Counted from the first letter of the stretch, positions 45,351 to 57,440 are shown. The stretch: 64,000 bases of DNA from Delphinus delphis (GCF_949987515.2 NC_082689.1:102586957-102650956), one strand, 5' to 3'. Program-made: numbers and translations. The notes: a model not told the origin generated them from the sequence alone.

Positions 45351-47919
45351 TCTTATTCCCTCTCTTTTCCCACCATAGCAAAATTCTACTCCCAGTTAAT
45401 ATCTATAAGACAATTAGAAAGCTTACCTTGCTTTCTGCATAATCCCTCCCTCTTTTTTATTTCAAAGATAACTTTAATAGTTTTTCTTATGAATCATTTC
45501 CAAATATATTAGAGATCACCATCATTTTTTAAAACTTTGCCACCTGTAGTGAAATATACGGGTTACGTATAAATACAAACAGTACCCTGTGTCAATCACC
45601 TTCAACTGGAAAGTGCCTCTCCTTAAAAACAGAATGAAGACTCACCTTCCAGGTAAGTGGCCACTGCATTTGTTTCATGGGAAAAAAAAGACAAAATATT
45701 TATAAGTACGCATTTGCCTTTGAATAAGAATTACTCTAAGTTAGAATCACTGCTGGTCACATTTGCCTTCTCTGTACTTCCCTCCTCTCCTTATAAGTTC
45801 CCTGTAGAGCCAGGTCACCCTATTTGTCAGTGGAAGCAATCTGTGCCTGTGGAGCATCTGTGGGTAGCCCTTGTGGTCTATAGGGATGTGTGTGTGCCCA
45901 AATCATGCACAAATCTTTGAGAGAAGCTTCAAAGCATGTTCTCATTCCCCACCCGTTATGTTCTCTTAGTTCCATCTTGGCTGGTGTAAGCTATCCTCAG
46001 CCTTAAAGGGAAGTCTCAAGTGCAGGTTTTATTTGTTTGTTGGATACTCTGACCTCCTCATCTTTTCCAGCAAGCCATTACGATGCTCTTCTTTTCCCCC
46101 TCCCCATTTGTGTTGCCTCCAGTGTGAGACAGAATGAGGTAGGCAAACTCATTGTCGTCTCCTTTCTGAGCAGCTCTGGCTTAATAAATTCCTCCGTGAG
46201 CTGAGAGGAGGAGCCAACTGCCTGGTCCACGGCATCTCCTGGCCTCACGCTCCACGATGGTACAAATCCTTCTCTATCATGGAGAGTGCAAATGTTCAGG
46301 GTTTAACACCCTCCTGGGTCCCTTCTCCCTGACTGTTCACCCACTTAGGATTACTCCTCTCCCCCTGCTTTCTCCTGATCTCTCCTCAGCCTTTCTGTCT
46401 TCCTCCTGGCTTGCTAATTTCTGTCTCCTTCCCCTCTCCTGTCAATGGCCTAGACGAATAATGAATGACATTTTAGCCACTCTCCTACCAGCAATTTTTC
46501 ATGCTCTACATCAGATGCTTCCAGTTGCTCAGAATTAAGTGCAGAGCATTGGAAAAGGTGCAAAGTCTGAATTTAAGTCCTGGCTCGGTCACAAAGCATC
46601 TGGGAAGTCTGTATAGATGTTTACTAAATCTGTTTTGCAGAGTTGCACTACAACCATGGCTTAATGCTGGCTCTGTTTGTAAATTGAAAACTCCCACAAG
46701 ATTTGAACTAAATATACATCAGATAGAGTCAGTTTTGGAGAAAGCACCCACTCTTCAAGGTAGAAGGGCAGAAGATATAGCCAGTCATGTTAGTCACTTT
46801 TCTAAAGTCCGTGAAAGGCTGTCAGCAGAAACAGCTCACAAGCTTCCTCACCCCTCCTGCCTGGCTCCAGCAAGCACCCTCCCACCCCTTGTCCCACAGT
46901 GGGAATATTTGGGAAGGCTCTTTTCCTCTTGGACTCATTTTAAATTACATTCTGGCAGCAGTTAGATAAATTCTATCTGTCTTCTGAGCCCCAGGGCCTC
47001 CTGAGAAAGGTTTAATTGAAGAAAGAACAGAAACCAAAGCTTGACCCAGGCAGTTTGGGTTTATGTGCTTTGTCAATTTACCTGGGTGATTCCCCAGAGG
47101 ACCAGGAGGATAAAGTTTACTTAGGAGTGAAAAGTAAGAAGGAGAGATCCTTACAATGGGGGATCTGCTTTACACGAAATAAAGATGAACAGGCAACCTT
47201 TGACTAAAGTGTTTTTATACACAAGAGGTCAAGTTAAATAACTTGGGATCCATGTCTAGCCTTCACATAAACATCCAGCCTGGAGTCAGTGGTACGTAAT
47301 TGCTTTGCATGGTGCTTTGTACCAGGAAAAAGTGCAGTTAGTTAGATGTGTGTTAATGACTCAAGGGCTCTGGATGTGATTTCCACCCAGGCAGGGCTCT
47401 GCCATGGCTGCAGACTTTGTGAAAGAATTTGTATTCCCCAAAGCTCCAGGATCAGCTCTCACTGTTCTCATTTTATACCGTCTCTATTTAAGAATGCATC
47501 TGGTCTCATGTCTTTAATTACTACCCCAATAGGAGCAGCCTTCCGGAGCCCTGTCTTCTGTCTTTTACTATATTTGGATCACTGGTTCTGAGACTCAGGT
47601 CAGGCACCTACCATGTTCCCACTGTCTCAATTACCCAAGCACACAACTCCCACCAACACGTAAAACTACTTTTCCTTTTCCAACTTCTTATCTTTGGGAA
47701 GGGTGCCTTTAGAGGAGGAGGCTACCCTCACATTAAGAAGACTCATTCAATAAGAAGTAGCCCTGAACGTTCCAATGCTACATACAGCAAACGAATTGAG
47801 CATTCTTACTTCAGTAGTGGCCAAAAACTAAATACCTTTCATTCTCTAGCTTTTGGCACCATGGAAGTGACACCTATGTTACAGCTATATCTATTTTTGC
47901 CTGTCTCATCCCCTGTTTT
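45351..47919. other. Unique stretch, little recognised
   Basis: About 2.6 kb without a clear transposon. A weak MIR-like patch may lie at 46,550-46,620. The largest plus-strand frame (46,501-46,965, 154 codons) has no domain, codon periodicity or splice context I can support, so it is not called. Confidence 0.5.
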
Positions 47920-48060
47920 AAACTGTATGAGCTCCTTCAGTGCAGGAGCTGTGTTGCTTATTTTTTGTGGCCCTCACAGAACGTCAAATAGAGATTTTGT
48001 AGTATATGCTCAATAAACACTTGCTAAAAGAATAAATAAGAGAATGAACAGATGAAAAAG
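47920..48060 (+). repeat. L2 LINE 3' end
   Basis: TGTATGAGCTCCTTCAGTGC, GGAGCTGTGTTGCTTATTTT, GTATATGCTCAATAAACACT: the L2 terminal phrase. Confidence 0.7.
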
Positions 48061-48869
48061 CAAGATATTCTCTTAAGGGAACCTCAGCTTTGAGTTCTCT
48101 GGACTTTAATGACTACAGTAGGTCTTATGGCATTTTAAAAGCATGCCTTCTCTGAAAATCTGTGCATCATATTTTCTAAGAGTTTAGTGTATAAGTAGTA
48201 AGTGGCTTCTAATGCTGTTAGCTACATTTAAAAGGTGAGAAGGTTGGCATCTGAGTCTCAGAGGTTTCAAAAATCAAATTTATAAGTACTTATGTCTTTT
48301 TTCCTCATTCAAGGGACAGAAAAGTGGGACAATCCCCTGGAAAGTGCACATTTCAGGAAAGTCTCTAGGTTGGGTTAGGGTAAAATGCATTAGTATTTTA
48401 AAATTTGGTACATATATTGAACTTTGAGTGCAACCTTGTGGGAACTGTATTGTGAAGTTAATCTGGAAAGTGCTGCAGTTCCACTAGAGGCATTTCTTCT
48501 TGGGATATGAGATTAATTCAGATGTCTAAGAATTCTGAATTCAAGCTTACAGAGTGAACTTTGATGTTTTTTTTTTTCTTTCAAAAGAGATGCATAAAGC
48601 TGCATAGATAGAATTAAGAAGCCAGGAAGCGTCAAGATAAGAAACCTTACTAATGAGGTGAGACTAGGTGATCTCTACCATCCTTTCCACCTCAACAAGT
48701 CTGACTAGTATATGAAGAAATGGTCAGGATGTGCTAGGGATTTTAGTCTTAGAAATAAATCAACTTCATGTAATCCCTAATTACTAGAATTACTATAACT
48801 AATCAAGTGACTGATCATCAGGATATAATAGGCTTAAACCACTCCAGTGAATAAAAGTTATACTCCTTA
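48061..48869. other. Unique stretch, nothing recognised
   Basis: No repeat or gene recognised. Confidence 0.45.
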
Positions 48870-49345
48870 TTATGGACTGTAAAGTCCTACATCATACCCC
48901 CCCACCAGTTTTTCCTCTCTTATCTCTTGCCATTCTGTCCATCACTCTCTATGTCTATCCAGATCAGTTCTCTGTTGTTTCTTTGAAAATATTAAGTCCA
49001 TGCTTCATGCACTTTTTTCACTTCCTAGTTTACTGTGCCAGGAATACTCTCCCACATCTGTGCATAGCTGGTTAATTCTCAAGTCTCTTCTCAATAATTA
49101 CAGGAAAGTAACATTTCAAAATCACCCTCAGTCCTTGCATTGTGCTTTGTTTTTCCCTATAGTTCTTTTCATGGATTGAGTTTATCTATATATTATCCTA
49201 CACTTCCTATTTGCTTATTTACTTATCTATGTGCTTATTTTCTGTCTGTCTGTCTCGACTAGAATATAAATTCCTAAAAAGGATGGGTCTTGCCAGTTTT
49301 TTCCAGAAGAGAGCTTGGCACAGAGTGTGTGCTCATTCTTAAAAT
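48870..49345 (+). repeat. L2 LINE 3' part
   Basis: Sense L2 with TGTGCCAGGAATACTCTCCC, TCTCAAGTCTCTTCTCAATA, GACTAGAATATAAATTCC and GCTTGGCACAGAGTGTGTGC. It runs to the L2 3' end. Confidence 0.7.
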
Positions 49346-49916
49346 GTGGGAAACCACAGAAAAACATAGCTCCCAACCTGTCAATAAGAAAAAACAGGAT
49401 AATATACAAAATCAAACTTTCCTTGAGCCTATCACAGACAGAGGTCACAAGACAACAAATGAACTAAATTCCAAAAAGTGAAAAACCTCTTCGAAGGGCG
49501 ATGAGTCACACAAATCGTGTTTGACAGGACATGAGAGAAAGAGATGGCCTCCATCAATTTAATACATTATTAAGGCTAAGTGTGGGCTAGAGTGACAATT
49601 TAGAGTATTGGGAACCCCAGCCACAAGAAGAAGCTGTACTCTCTTGCAAGCTATGCTTTATGAGCCTCCACTGTGTTATCCCAAGAAAGATTGGGGACAG
49701 GTCAAGAGACCAGAAAACTTCCTTCCATGGTGTAGACATGCAGGAAGCTTTTGATAGCTGTGGGGTGGGGAGACAGGCATGAAACACCATGCACATCTCT
49801 GAACACTTTTCTCATATGAAACAAAGACTTAAGCCACTGAAGGAGGGGTAGGAAGTCTTCCTGCCCAGGGCTCAGCAAAATCCATAGCTTCTAAAAGAAG
49901 GAGTAGAGGTCAAAAG
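49346..49916. other. Unique or undetermined flank left of L1-B
   Basis: No gene. The last 100 bp could be the 5' UTR of the old sense L1 that resumes at 58,122 on the other side of L1-B, but the match is not secure. Confidence 0.35.
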
Positions 49917-49928
49917 CTGTCTTTTCTT

Positions 49929-50319
49929 TTTTTTTTTTTTTTTTTTTTTAACATCTTTATTGGGGTATAATTACTTTATAATGGTGTGTTAGTTTCTGCT
50001 TTATAACAAAGTGAATCAGTTATACATATACATATGTTCCCATATCTCTTCCCTCTTGCGTCTCCCTCCCTCCCACCCTCCCTATCCCACCCCTCCAGGC
50101 TGTCACAGAGCACCGAGCCAATATCCCTGTGCCATGCGGCTGCTTCCCACTAGCTATCTACCTTACTACGTTTGTTAGTGTGTATATGTCCATGACTCTC
50201 TCTCGCCCCGTCACAGCTCACCCTTCCCCCTCCCCATAACCTCAAGTCCGTTCTCTAGGAGGTCTGCGTCTTTATTCCTGCCTTACCCCTAGGTTCTTCA
50301 TGACATTTTTTTTTCTTTC
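49929..50319 (-). promoter_or_regulatory. L1-B 3' UTR with polyadenylation signal and G-rich tract
   Basis: About 370 bp between the ORF2 stop and the A tail. AATAAA lies 7 bases from the tail on the sense strand. The antisense pyrimidine tract at 50,051-50,098 means the RNA strand has at least five runs of three or more G, a predicted G-quadruplex of the sort known in L1 3' UTRs of several mammals. Confidence 0.8.
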
Positions 50320-53300
50320 TTAAATTCCATATATATGTGTTAGCATACTGTATTTGTCTTTTTCTTTCTGACTTACTTCACTGTGTATGACAGACTCTAG
50401 GTCTATCCACCTCATTACAAATAGCTCAATTTCGTTTCTTTTTATGGCTGAGTAATATTCCATTGTATATATGTGCCACATCTTCTTTATCCATTCATCC
50501 GATGATGGGCACTTAGGTTGTTTCCATCTCCGGGCTATTGTAAATAGAGCTGCGATGAACATTTTGGTACATGACTCTTTTTGAATTTCGGTTTTCTCAG
50601 GGTATATGCCCAGTAGTGGGATTGCTGGGTCATATGGTAGTTCTATTTGTAGTTTTTTAAGGAACCTCCATACTGTTCTCCATAGTGGCTGAACCAATTC
50701 ACATTCCCACCAGCAGTGCAAGAGGGTTCCCTTTTCTCCACACCCTCTCCAGCATTTATTGTTTCTAGATTTATTGATGATGGCCATTCTGACTGGTGTG
50801 AGATGATATCTCATTGTAGTTTTGATTTGCATTTCTCTAATGATTAATGATGTTGAGCATTCTTTCATGTGTTTGTTGGCAGTCTGTATATCTTCTTTGG
50901 AGAAATGTCTATTTAGGTCTTCTGCCCATTTTTGGATTGGGTTGTTTGTTTTTTTGTTGTTGAGCTGCATGAGCTGCTTGTAAATTTTGGAGATTAATCC
51001 TTTGTCAGTTGCTTCATTTGCAAATATTTTCTCCCATTCTGAGGGTTGTCTTTTGGTCTTGTTTATGGTTTCCTTTGCTGTGCAAAAGCTTTGAAGTTTC
51101 ATTAGGTCCCATTTGTTTATTTTTGTTTTTATTTCCATTACTCTAGGGGGTGGGTCAGAAAGAATCTTGCTGTGATTTATGTCATAGAGTGTTCTGCCTA
51201 TGTTTTCCTCTAATAGTTTGATAGTTTCTGGCCTTATATTTAGGTCTTTAATCCATTTTGAGCTTATTTTTGTGTATGGTGTTAGGGAGTGTTCTAATTT
51301 CATTCTTTTACATGTACCTGTCCAGTTTTCCCAGCACCATTTATTGAAGAGGCTGTCCTTTTTCCACTGTACATTCCTGCCACCTTTATCAAAGATAAGG
51401 TGTCCATATGTGCATGGGTTTATCTCTGGGCTTTCTATCCTGTTCCATTGATCTATCTTTCTGTTTTTGTGCCAGTACCATACTGTCTTGATAACTGTAG
51501 CTTTGTAGTATAGTCTGAAGTCAGGGAGCCTGATTCCTCCAGTTCCTTTTTTTGTTCTCAAGATTGCTTTGGCTATTCGGGGTCTTTTGTGTTTCCATAC
51601 AAATTGCGAAATTTTTTGTTCTAGTTCTGTGAAAAATGCCAGTGGTAGTTTGATAGGGATTGCATTGAATCTATAGATTGCTTTGGGTAGTAGAGTCATT
51701 TTCACAATGTTGATTCTTCCAATCCAAGAACATGGTATATGTCTCCATCTATTTGTATCATCTTTAATTTCTTTCATCAGTGTCTTATAGTTTTCTGCAT
51801 ACAGGTCTTTTGTCTCCTTAGGTAGGTTTATTCCTAGATATTTTATTCTTTTTGTTGCAGTGGTAAATGGGAGTGTTTTCTTGATTTCACTTTCAGATTT
51901 TTCATCATTAGTATATAGGAATGCCAGAGATTTCTGTGCATTAATTTTGTATCCTGCTACTTTACCAAATTCATTGATTAGCTCTAGTAGTTTTCTGGTA
52001 GCATCTTTAGGATTCTCTATGTATAGGATCATGTCATCTGCAAACAGTGACAGCTTTACTTCTTCTTTTCCGATTTGGATTCCTTTTATTTCCTTCTCTT
52101 CTCTGATTGCTGTGGCTAAAACTTCCAAAACTATGTTGAATAAGAGTGGTGAGAGTGGGCACCCTTGTCTTGTTCCTGATCTTAGTGGAAATGCTTTCAG
52201 TTTTTCACCATTGAGGATGATGTTTGCTGTGGGCTTGTCGTATATGGCCTTTATTATGTTGAGGAAAGTTCCCTCTATGCCTACTTTCTGCAGGGTTTTT
52301 ATCATAAATGGGTGTTGAATTTTGTCAAAAGCTTTCTCTGCATCTATTGAGATGATCATATGGTTTTTCTCCTTCAGTTTGTTAATATGGTTTATCACAT
52401 TGATAGATTTGCGTATATTGAAGAATCCTTGCATTCCTGGAACAAACCCCACCTGATCATGGTGTATGATCCTTTTAATGTGCTGTTGGATTCTGTTTGC
52501 TAGTATTTTGTTGAGGATTTTTGCATCTATGTTCATCAGTGATATTGGTCTGTAGTTTTCTTTCTTTGTGACATCCTTGCCTGGTTTTGGTATCAAGGTG
52601 ATGGTGGCCTCGTAGAATGAGTTTGGGAGTGTTCCTCCCTCTGCTATATTTTGGAAGAGTTTGAGAAGGATAGGTGTTAGCTCTTCTCTAAATGTTTGAT
52701 AGAATTCACCTGTGAAGCCATCTGGTCCTGGGCTTTTCTTTGTTGGAAGATTTTTAATCACAGTTTCAATTTCAGTGCTTGTGATTGGTCTGTTCATATT
52801 TTCTATTTCTTCCTGATTCAGTCTTGGCAGGTTGTGCATTTCTAAGAATTTGTCCATTTCTTCCAGATTGTCCATTTTATTGGCATAGAGTTGCTTGTAG
52901 TAATCTCTCATGATCTCTTTTATTTCTGCAGTGTCAGTTGTTACCTCTCCTTTTTCATTTCTAATTCTATTGATTTGAGTCTTCTCCCTTTTTTTCTTGA
53001 TAAGTCTGGCTAGTGGTTTATCTATTTTGTTTATCTTCTCAAAGAACCAGCTTTTAGTTTCATTGATCTTTGCTATTGTTTCCTTCATTTCTTTTTCATT
53101 TATTTCTGATCTGATTTTTATGATTTCTTTCCTTCTGCTAGCTTTGGGGTTTTTTTGTTCTTCTTTCTCTAATTGCTTGAGGTGCAAGGTTAGGTTGTTT
53201 ATTCTAGATGTTTCCTGCTTCTTAAGGTGGGCTTGTATTGCTATAAACTTCCCCCTTAGAACTGCTTTTGCTGCATCCCACAGGTTTTGGGTCGTTGTGT

Positions 53301-54134
53301 CTCCATTGTCATTTGTTTCTAGGTATTTTTTGATTTCCTCTTTGATTTCTTCAGTGATCACTTCATTATTAAGTAGTGTATTGTTTAGCCTCCATGTGTT
53401 TGTATTTTTTACAGATCTTTTCCTGTAATTGATATCTAGTCTCATGGCCTTGTGGTCAGAAAAGATACTTGATACAATTTCAATTTTCTTAAATTTGCCA
53501 AGGCTTGATTTGTGACCCAAGATATGATCTATCCTGGAGAATGTTCCGTGAGCACTTGAGAAAAATGTGTATTCTGTTGTTTTTGGATGGAGTGTCCTAT
53601 AAATATCAATTAAGTCCATCTTGTTTAATGTATCATTTAAAGCTTGTGTTTCCTTATTTATTTTCATTTTGGATGATCTGTCCATGGGTGAAAGTGGGGT
53701 GTTTAAGTCCCCTACTATGAATGTGTTACTGTCAATTTCCCCTTTTATGGCTGTTAGTATTTGCCTTATGTATTGAGGTGCTCCTATGTTGGGTGCATAA
53801 ATATTTACAATTGTTATATCTTCTTCTTGGATCGATCCCTTGATCATTATGTAGTGTCCTTGTCTCTTTTAATAGTCCTTATTTTAAAGTCTATTTTGTC
53901 TGATATGAGAATTGCTACTCCAGCTTTCTTTTGATTTCCATTTGCATGGAATATCTTTTTCCATCCCCTTACTTTTAGTCTGTATGTGTCTCTAGGTCTG
54001 AAGTGGGTCTCTTGTAGACAGCATATGTAAGGGTCTTGTTTTTGTATCCATTCAGCTAATCTGTGTCTTTTGGTGGGAGCATTTAGTCCATTTACATTTA
54101 AGGTAATTATCGATATGTATGTTCCTATTCCCAT
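50320..54134 (-). pseudogene. L1-B ORF2: endonuclease/reverse transcriptase, one frameshift
   Basis: ORF2p nicks target DNA and copies L1 or SINE RNA from the nick. The first 91 or so codons from ATG at 54,134 carry the start of the APE-type endonuclease (NVNG at residues 13-16, QETH at 41-44). A deletion of about four bases near 53,860, compared with L1-A, then shifts the frame. The remaining 1,175 codons (53,847-50,320) are open to the normal end, MLTHIYGI. In that numbering: endonuclease GDLN 46-49 and SDH 130-132; RT motif A IDAEKAFD 501-508; RQGCPLSP 560-567; catalytic FADD 602-605; C-terminal C-x3-C-x7-H-x4-C at 1,032-1,049. Apart from the one lesion the protein looks complete; an assembly error is a real alternative. 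Confidence 0.96.
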
Positions 54135-54192
54135 TTTCTATATTGTTTTGGGTTCGTTATTATAGGTCTTTTCCTTCTCTTGTGTTTCTTGC

Positions 54193-55098
54193 CTAGAGAA
54201 GATCCTTTAGCATTTGTTGTAAAGCTGGTTTGGTGGTGCTGAACTCTCTCAGCTTTTGCTTGTCTGTAAAGGTTTTAATTTCTCCATCAAATCTGAATAA
54301 GATCCTTGCTGGGTAGAGTAGTCTTGGTTGCAGGTTTTTCTCCTTCATCACTTTCAGTATGTCCTGCCACTCCCTTCTGGCTTGTAGGGTTTCTGCTGAA
54401 AGATCAGCTGTTAACCTTATGGGGATTCCCTTATGTGTTATTTGTTGTTTTTCCCTTGCTGCTTTTAATATGCTTTCTTTGTATTTAATTTTTGACAGTT
54501 TGATTAATATGTGTCTTGGCGTATTTCTCCTTGGATTTATCCTGTATGGGACTCTCTGTGCTTCCTGGACTTGATTAACTATTTCCTTTCCCATATTAGG
54601 GAAGTTTTCAACTATAATCTCTTCAAATATTTTCTCAGTCCCTTTCTTTTTCTCTTCTTCTTCTGGAACCCCTATAATTCGAATGTTGGTGCGTTTAATG
54701 TTGTCCCAGAGGTCTCTGAGACTGTCCTCAGTTCTTTTCATTCTTTTTTCTTTATTCTGCTCTGCAGTAGTTATTTCCACTATTTTATCTTCCAGGTCAC
54801 TTATCCGTTCTTCTGCCTCAGTTATTCTGCTATTGATCCCATCTAGAGTATTTTTAATTTCATTTATTGTGTTGTTCATCGTTGCTTGTTTCATCTTTAG
54901 TTCTTCTAGGTCCTTGTTAACTGATTCTTGCATTTTGTCCATTCTATTGTCCATTCTATCTCCAAGATTTCGGATCAACCTTACTATCATTATTCTGAAT
55001 TCTTTTTCAGGTAGACTGCCTATTTCCTCTTCATTTGTTAGGTCTGGTGCATTTTTATCTTGCTCCTTTATCTGCTGTGTGTTTTTCTGTTTTCTCAT
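54193..55098 (-). CDS. L1-B ORF1: RNA-binding chaperone ORF1p, intact
   Basis: An uninterrupted 301-codon frame. ORF1p trimerises, coats L1 RNA in the cytoplasm and is needed for retrotransposition. The order is: charged N terminus (1-35); coiled coil about 38-130 with heptad-like ITEAEERISDLEDKI at 92-106; RRM from about 138 with RNP2-like NIRIIGVPE (138-146); C-terminal domain about 225-295 including RREWQDILKVM (241-251) and LYPARILFRF (261-270). Length is normal for a mammalian L1 ORF1p. The stop lies 58 bases upstream of the ORF2 ATG, the usual L1 spacing. The start is the first ATG in frame after the 5' UTR. No missing domain seen. Confidence 0.95.
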   Translation of the reverse strand: MRKQKNTQQIKEQDKNAPDLTNEEEIGSLPEKEFRIMIVRLIRNLGDRMDNRMDKMQESVNKDLEELKMKQATMNNTINEIKNTLDGINSRITEAEERISDLEDKIVEITTAEQNKEKRMKRTEDSLRDLWDNIKRTNIRIIGVPEEEEKKKGTEKIFEEIIVENFPNMGKEIVNQVQEAQRVPYRINPRRNTPRHILIKLSKIKYKESILKAAREKQQITHKGIPIRLTADLSAETLQARREWQDILKVMKEKNLQPRLLYPARILFRFDGEIKTFTDKQKLREFSTTKPALQQMLKDLL

Positions 55099-55659
55099 TT
55101 TGCTTATCTTACTGTGTTTGGGGTCTCCTTTTTGCAGGCTGCAGGTTCGTAGTTCCTCCTGTTTTTGATGTCTGTCTCCAGTGGCTAAGGTTGGTTCAGT
55201 GGGTTGTGTAGGCTTCCTGGTGGAGGGGACTAGTGCCTGTGTTGTGGTGGAAGAGGCTGGATCTTGTCTCTCTAGTGGGCAGGTTCACGTCTGGTGGTGT
55301 GTTTTGGGGTGTCTGTGGCCTTATTATGATTTTAGGCAGCCTCTCTGCTAATGGGTGGGGTTGTGTTCCTGTTTTGCTAGTTGTTTGGCACAGGTTGTCC
55401 AGCACTGTGGCTTGCTGGTCGTTGAGTGAAGCTGGGTGCTGGTGTTAAGATGGAGGTCTCTGGGAGATTTTCGCCGTTTGATATTATCTGGAGCTGGGAG
55501 GTCTCTTGTGAACCAGTGTCTTGAAGTTGGCTCTCCTACCTCAGAGGCAGAGCCCTGCCTCCTGGCTGGAGCACCAAGAGCCTTTCATCCACACGGCTCA
55601 GAATAAAAGGGAGAAAAAGTAGAGGGAATTAGTAGACGTATGAGGAAAGAAAGAAGGAA

Positions 55660-56680
55660 AGGAGGGAAGGAAGGAGGGAAGGAAGGAAGGAAGGAAGGAA
55701 GAAAGAAAGAAAGAAGCAAAGAAGGAAAGAAGGCAAGAAGGAACGAAAGGAGGGAGGGAGGAAGGAAGGAGGGAAAGAAGGAAAAACGAAAAGAAAGAAG
55801 ATACAGTAAAAATAAAATAAAGTATAATAAAGTTATTGAATTAAAAAATTCTTAATTAGAAAAAAAAAAAGGACGGATAGAACCTTAGGACAAATGTTGG
55901 AAGCAAAGCTGTACAGACAAAGTCTTACACAGAAGCGTACACATACACCCTCACAAAAAGAGGTAAAGGGGGAAAAATCATAAATCTTGCTGTCAGAGAC
56001 CACCTCCTCAATTTGGGATGATTCATTGTCTAAAGGAGGGAAGGAAGGAAGGAAGGAAGGAAGGAAGGAAGGAAGGAAGAAAGAAAGAAGCAAGGAAGGA
56101 AAGAAGGCAAGAAGGAACGAAAGGAGGGAGGGAGGAAGGAAGGAAGGAGGGAAAGAAGGGAAAACAGAAAGAAGATACAGTAAAAATAAAATAGAGTATA
56201 ATAAAGTTATTGAATTAAAAAATTCTTAATTAGAAAAAAAAAAAAAGGGACGGGTAGAACCTTAGTACAAATGTTGGAAGCAAAGCTATACAGACAAAGT
56301 CTTACACAGAAGCGTACACATACACCCTCACAAAAAGAGGTAAAGGGGGAAAAATCATAAATCTTGCTGTCAGAGACCACCTCCTCAATTTGGGATGATT
56401 CGTTGTCTAAAGGAGGGAAGGAAGGAAGGAAAGAAAGAAAGAAAGAAAGGACGAAGGTAAAGTATAATAACGTTCTTAAAATTAAAATTGATTATTAAGA
56501 AAAAAAAATTTTAAGAAAAAACCATGGACGGATAGAACCTAGGACAAATGGTGGAAGCAAGACTATACAGACAAGATCTCACACAGAAGCATACACATAC
56601 ACATTCACAAAAAGAGGAATAGGGAGAAAAATCATAGATCTTGCTCCCAAAGTCCACCTCCTTAATTTGGGATGATTGGC
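55660..56680. repeat. Three-copy ~375-bp tandem unit with GGAA/GAAA tracts
   Basis: Copies at 55,660-56,033 and 56,034-56,410 are about 95% alike. A third, shorter and more diverged copy runs from 56,411 to about 56,680. Each starts with an AGGAGGGAAGGAAGG-type purine tract (plus strand) and continues with a unique part: GGACGGATAGAACC, ACAGACAAAGTC, CACCTCCTCAATTTGGGATG. The block lies in the L1-B 5' UTR and is absent from L1-A, where only a trace of the unique end (about 39,810-39,840) remains. Basic-residue open frames across it are low complexity. Confidence 0.93.
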
Positions 56681-57160
56681 TGTCTATTCATGTATTCCAC
56701 AGATGCAGGGTACATCAAGTTGATTGTGGAGCTTTAATCCGCTGCTTCTGAGGCTGCTGGGAGAGATTTCCCTTTCTCTTCTTTGTTCTCACAGCTCACA
56801 GGGGCTCAGCTTTGGATTTGGCCCTGCCTCTGCGTGTAGGTCGCTGGAGGGCGTCTGTTTTTTGCTCAGACAGGACGGGGTTAAAGGAGCCGCTGATTCG
56901 GGGGTTCTGGCGTACGGAGGCCGGCGGCGGGGAGGGAGGGGCACGGAATGCGGGGCGGGCCTGCGGCGGCAAAGTCCGGCGTGACTCTGCACCAGCCCGA
57001 GGCCCGCCGTGCGCTCTCCCGGGGAAGTCGTCCCCGGATCCCGGGAACCCGGCAGTGGCGGGCTGCACAGGCTCCGCGGAAGAGGGGAGTGGAGAGCGAC
57101 CTGCGCTCGCACACAGGCCCCTTGGTGGCGGCAGCAGCAGCCCCAACGTCTCCCGCCCGC

Positions 57161-57440
57161 CTTGGGGTCCGCGCCTCCAGCCGCGGCTTGCGACCGTCTC
57201 TGGAGTCAGCGCCCTCAGCCGCAGCTCGCGCCCGTCTCTGGGGTCCGCGCCCTCAGCCGCGGCTCGCGCCCGTCTCTGGGGTCCGCGCTTTCAGCCGCGG
57301 CTCGCGCCCGTCTCTGGGGTCCGCGCTTTCAGCCGCGGCTCGCGCCCGTCTCTGGGGTCCGCGCTTTCAGCCGCGGCTCGCGCCCGTCTCTGGGGTTCGC
57401 GCTTTTAGCCGCGGCTCGCGCCCGTCTCTGGAGTTCCTTT
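57161..57440. repeat. 38-bp GC-rich tandem repeat, about 7.4 copies
   Basis: Unit boundaries fall at 57,161, 57,198, 57,236, 57,274, 57,312, 57,350, 57,388 and 57,426 (last partial). The unit contains CTCTGGGGTCCGCGC, then CAGCCGCGGCTCGCGCCCGT. Units four to six are identical and outer units differ by a few bases, a pattern of recent central expansion. Each unit holds four to six CpGs. L1-A has about one decayed unit at the matching place. Confidence 0.96.

Noticed and set aside
46501..46965. 154-codon plus-strand frame as a possible exon
   Set aside because: No recognisable domain, no clear splice sites in frame and ordinary composition; an unaided reading cannot support it.
50320..53847. 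Very long open frame as a host reverse-transcriptase or unknown defence gene
   Set aside because: All motifs and both flanks are LINE-1: ORF1 upstream, A tail, target duplication, and a second copy 16 kb away.
55640..56229. Lysine/arginine/glutamate-rich small proteins
   Set aside because: They are translations of GGAA/GAAA tracts in the L1 5' UTR, with no start context or conservation visible.
57161..57440. CRISPR-like array
   Set aside because: Units are contiguous with no variable spacers and lie in an L1 5' UTR of a mammal.
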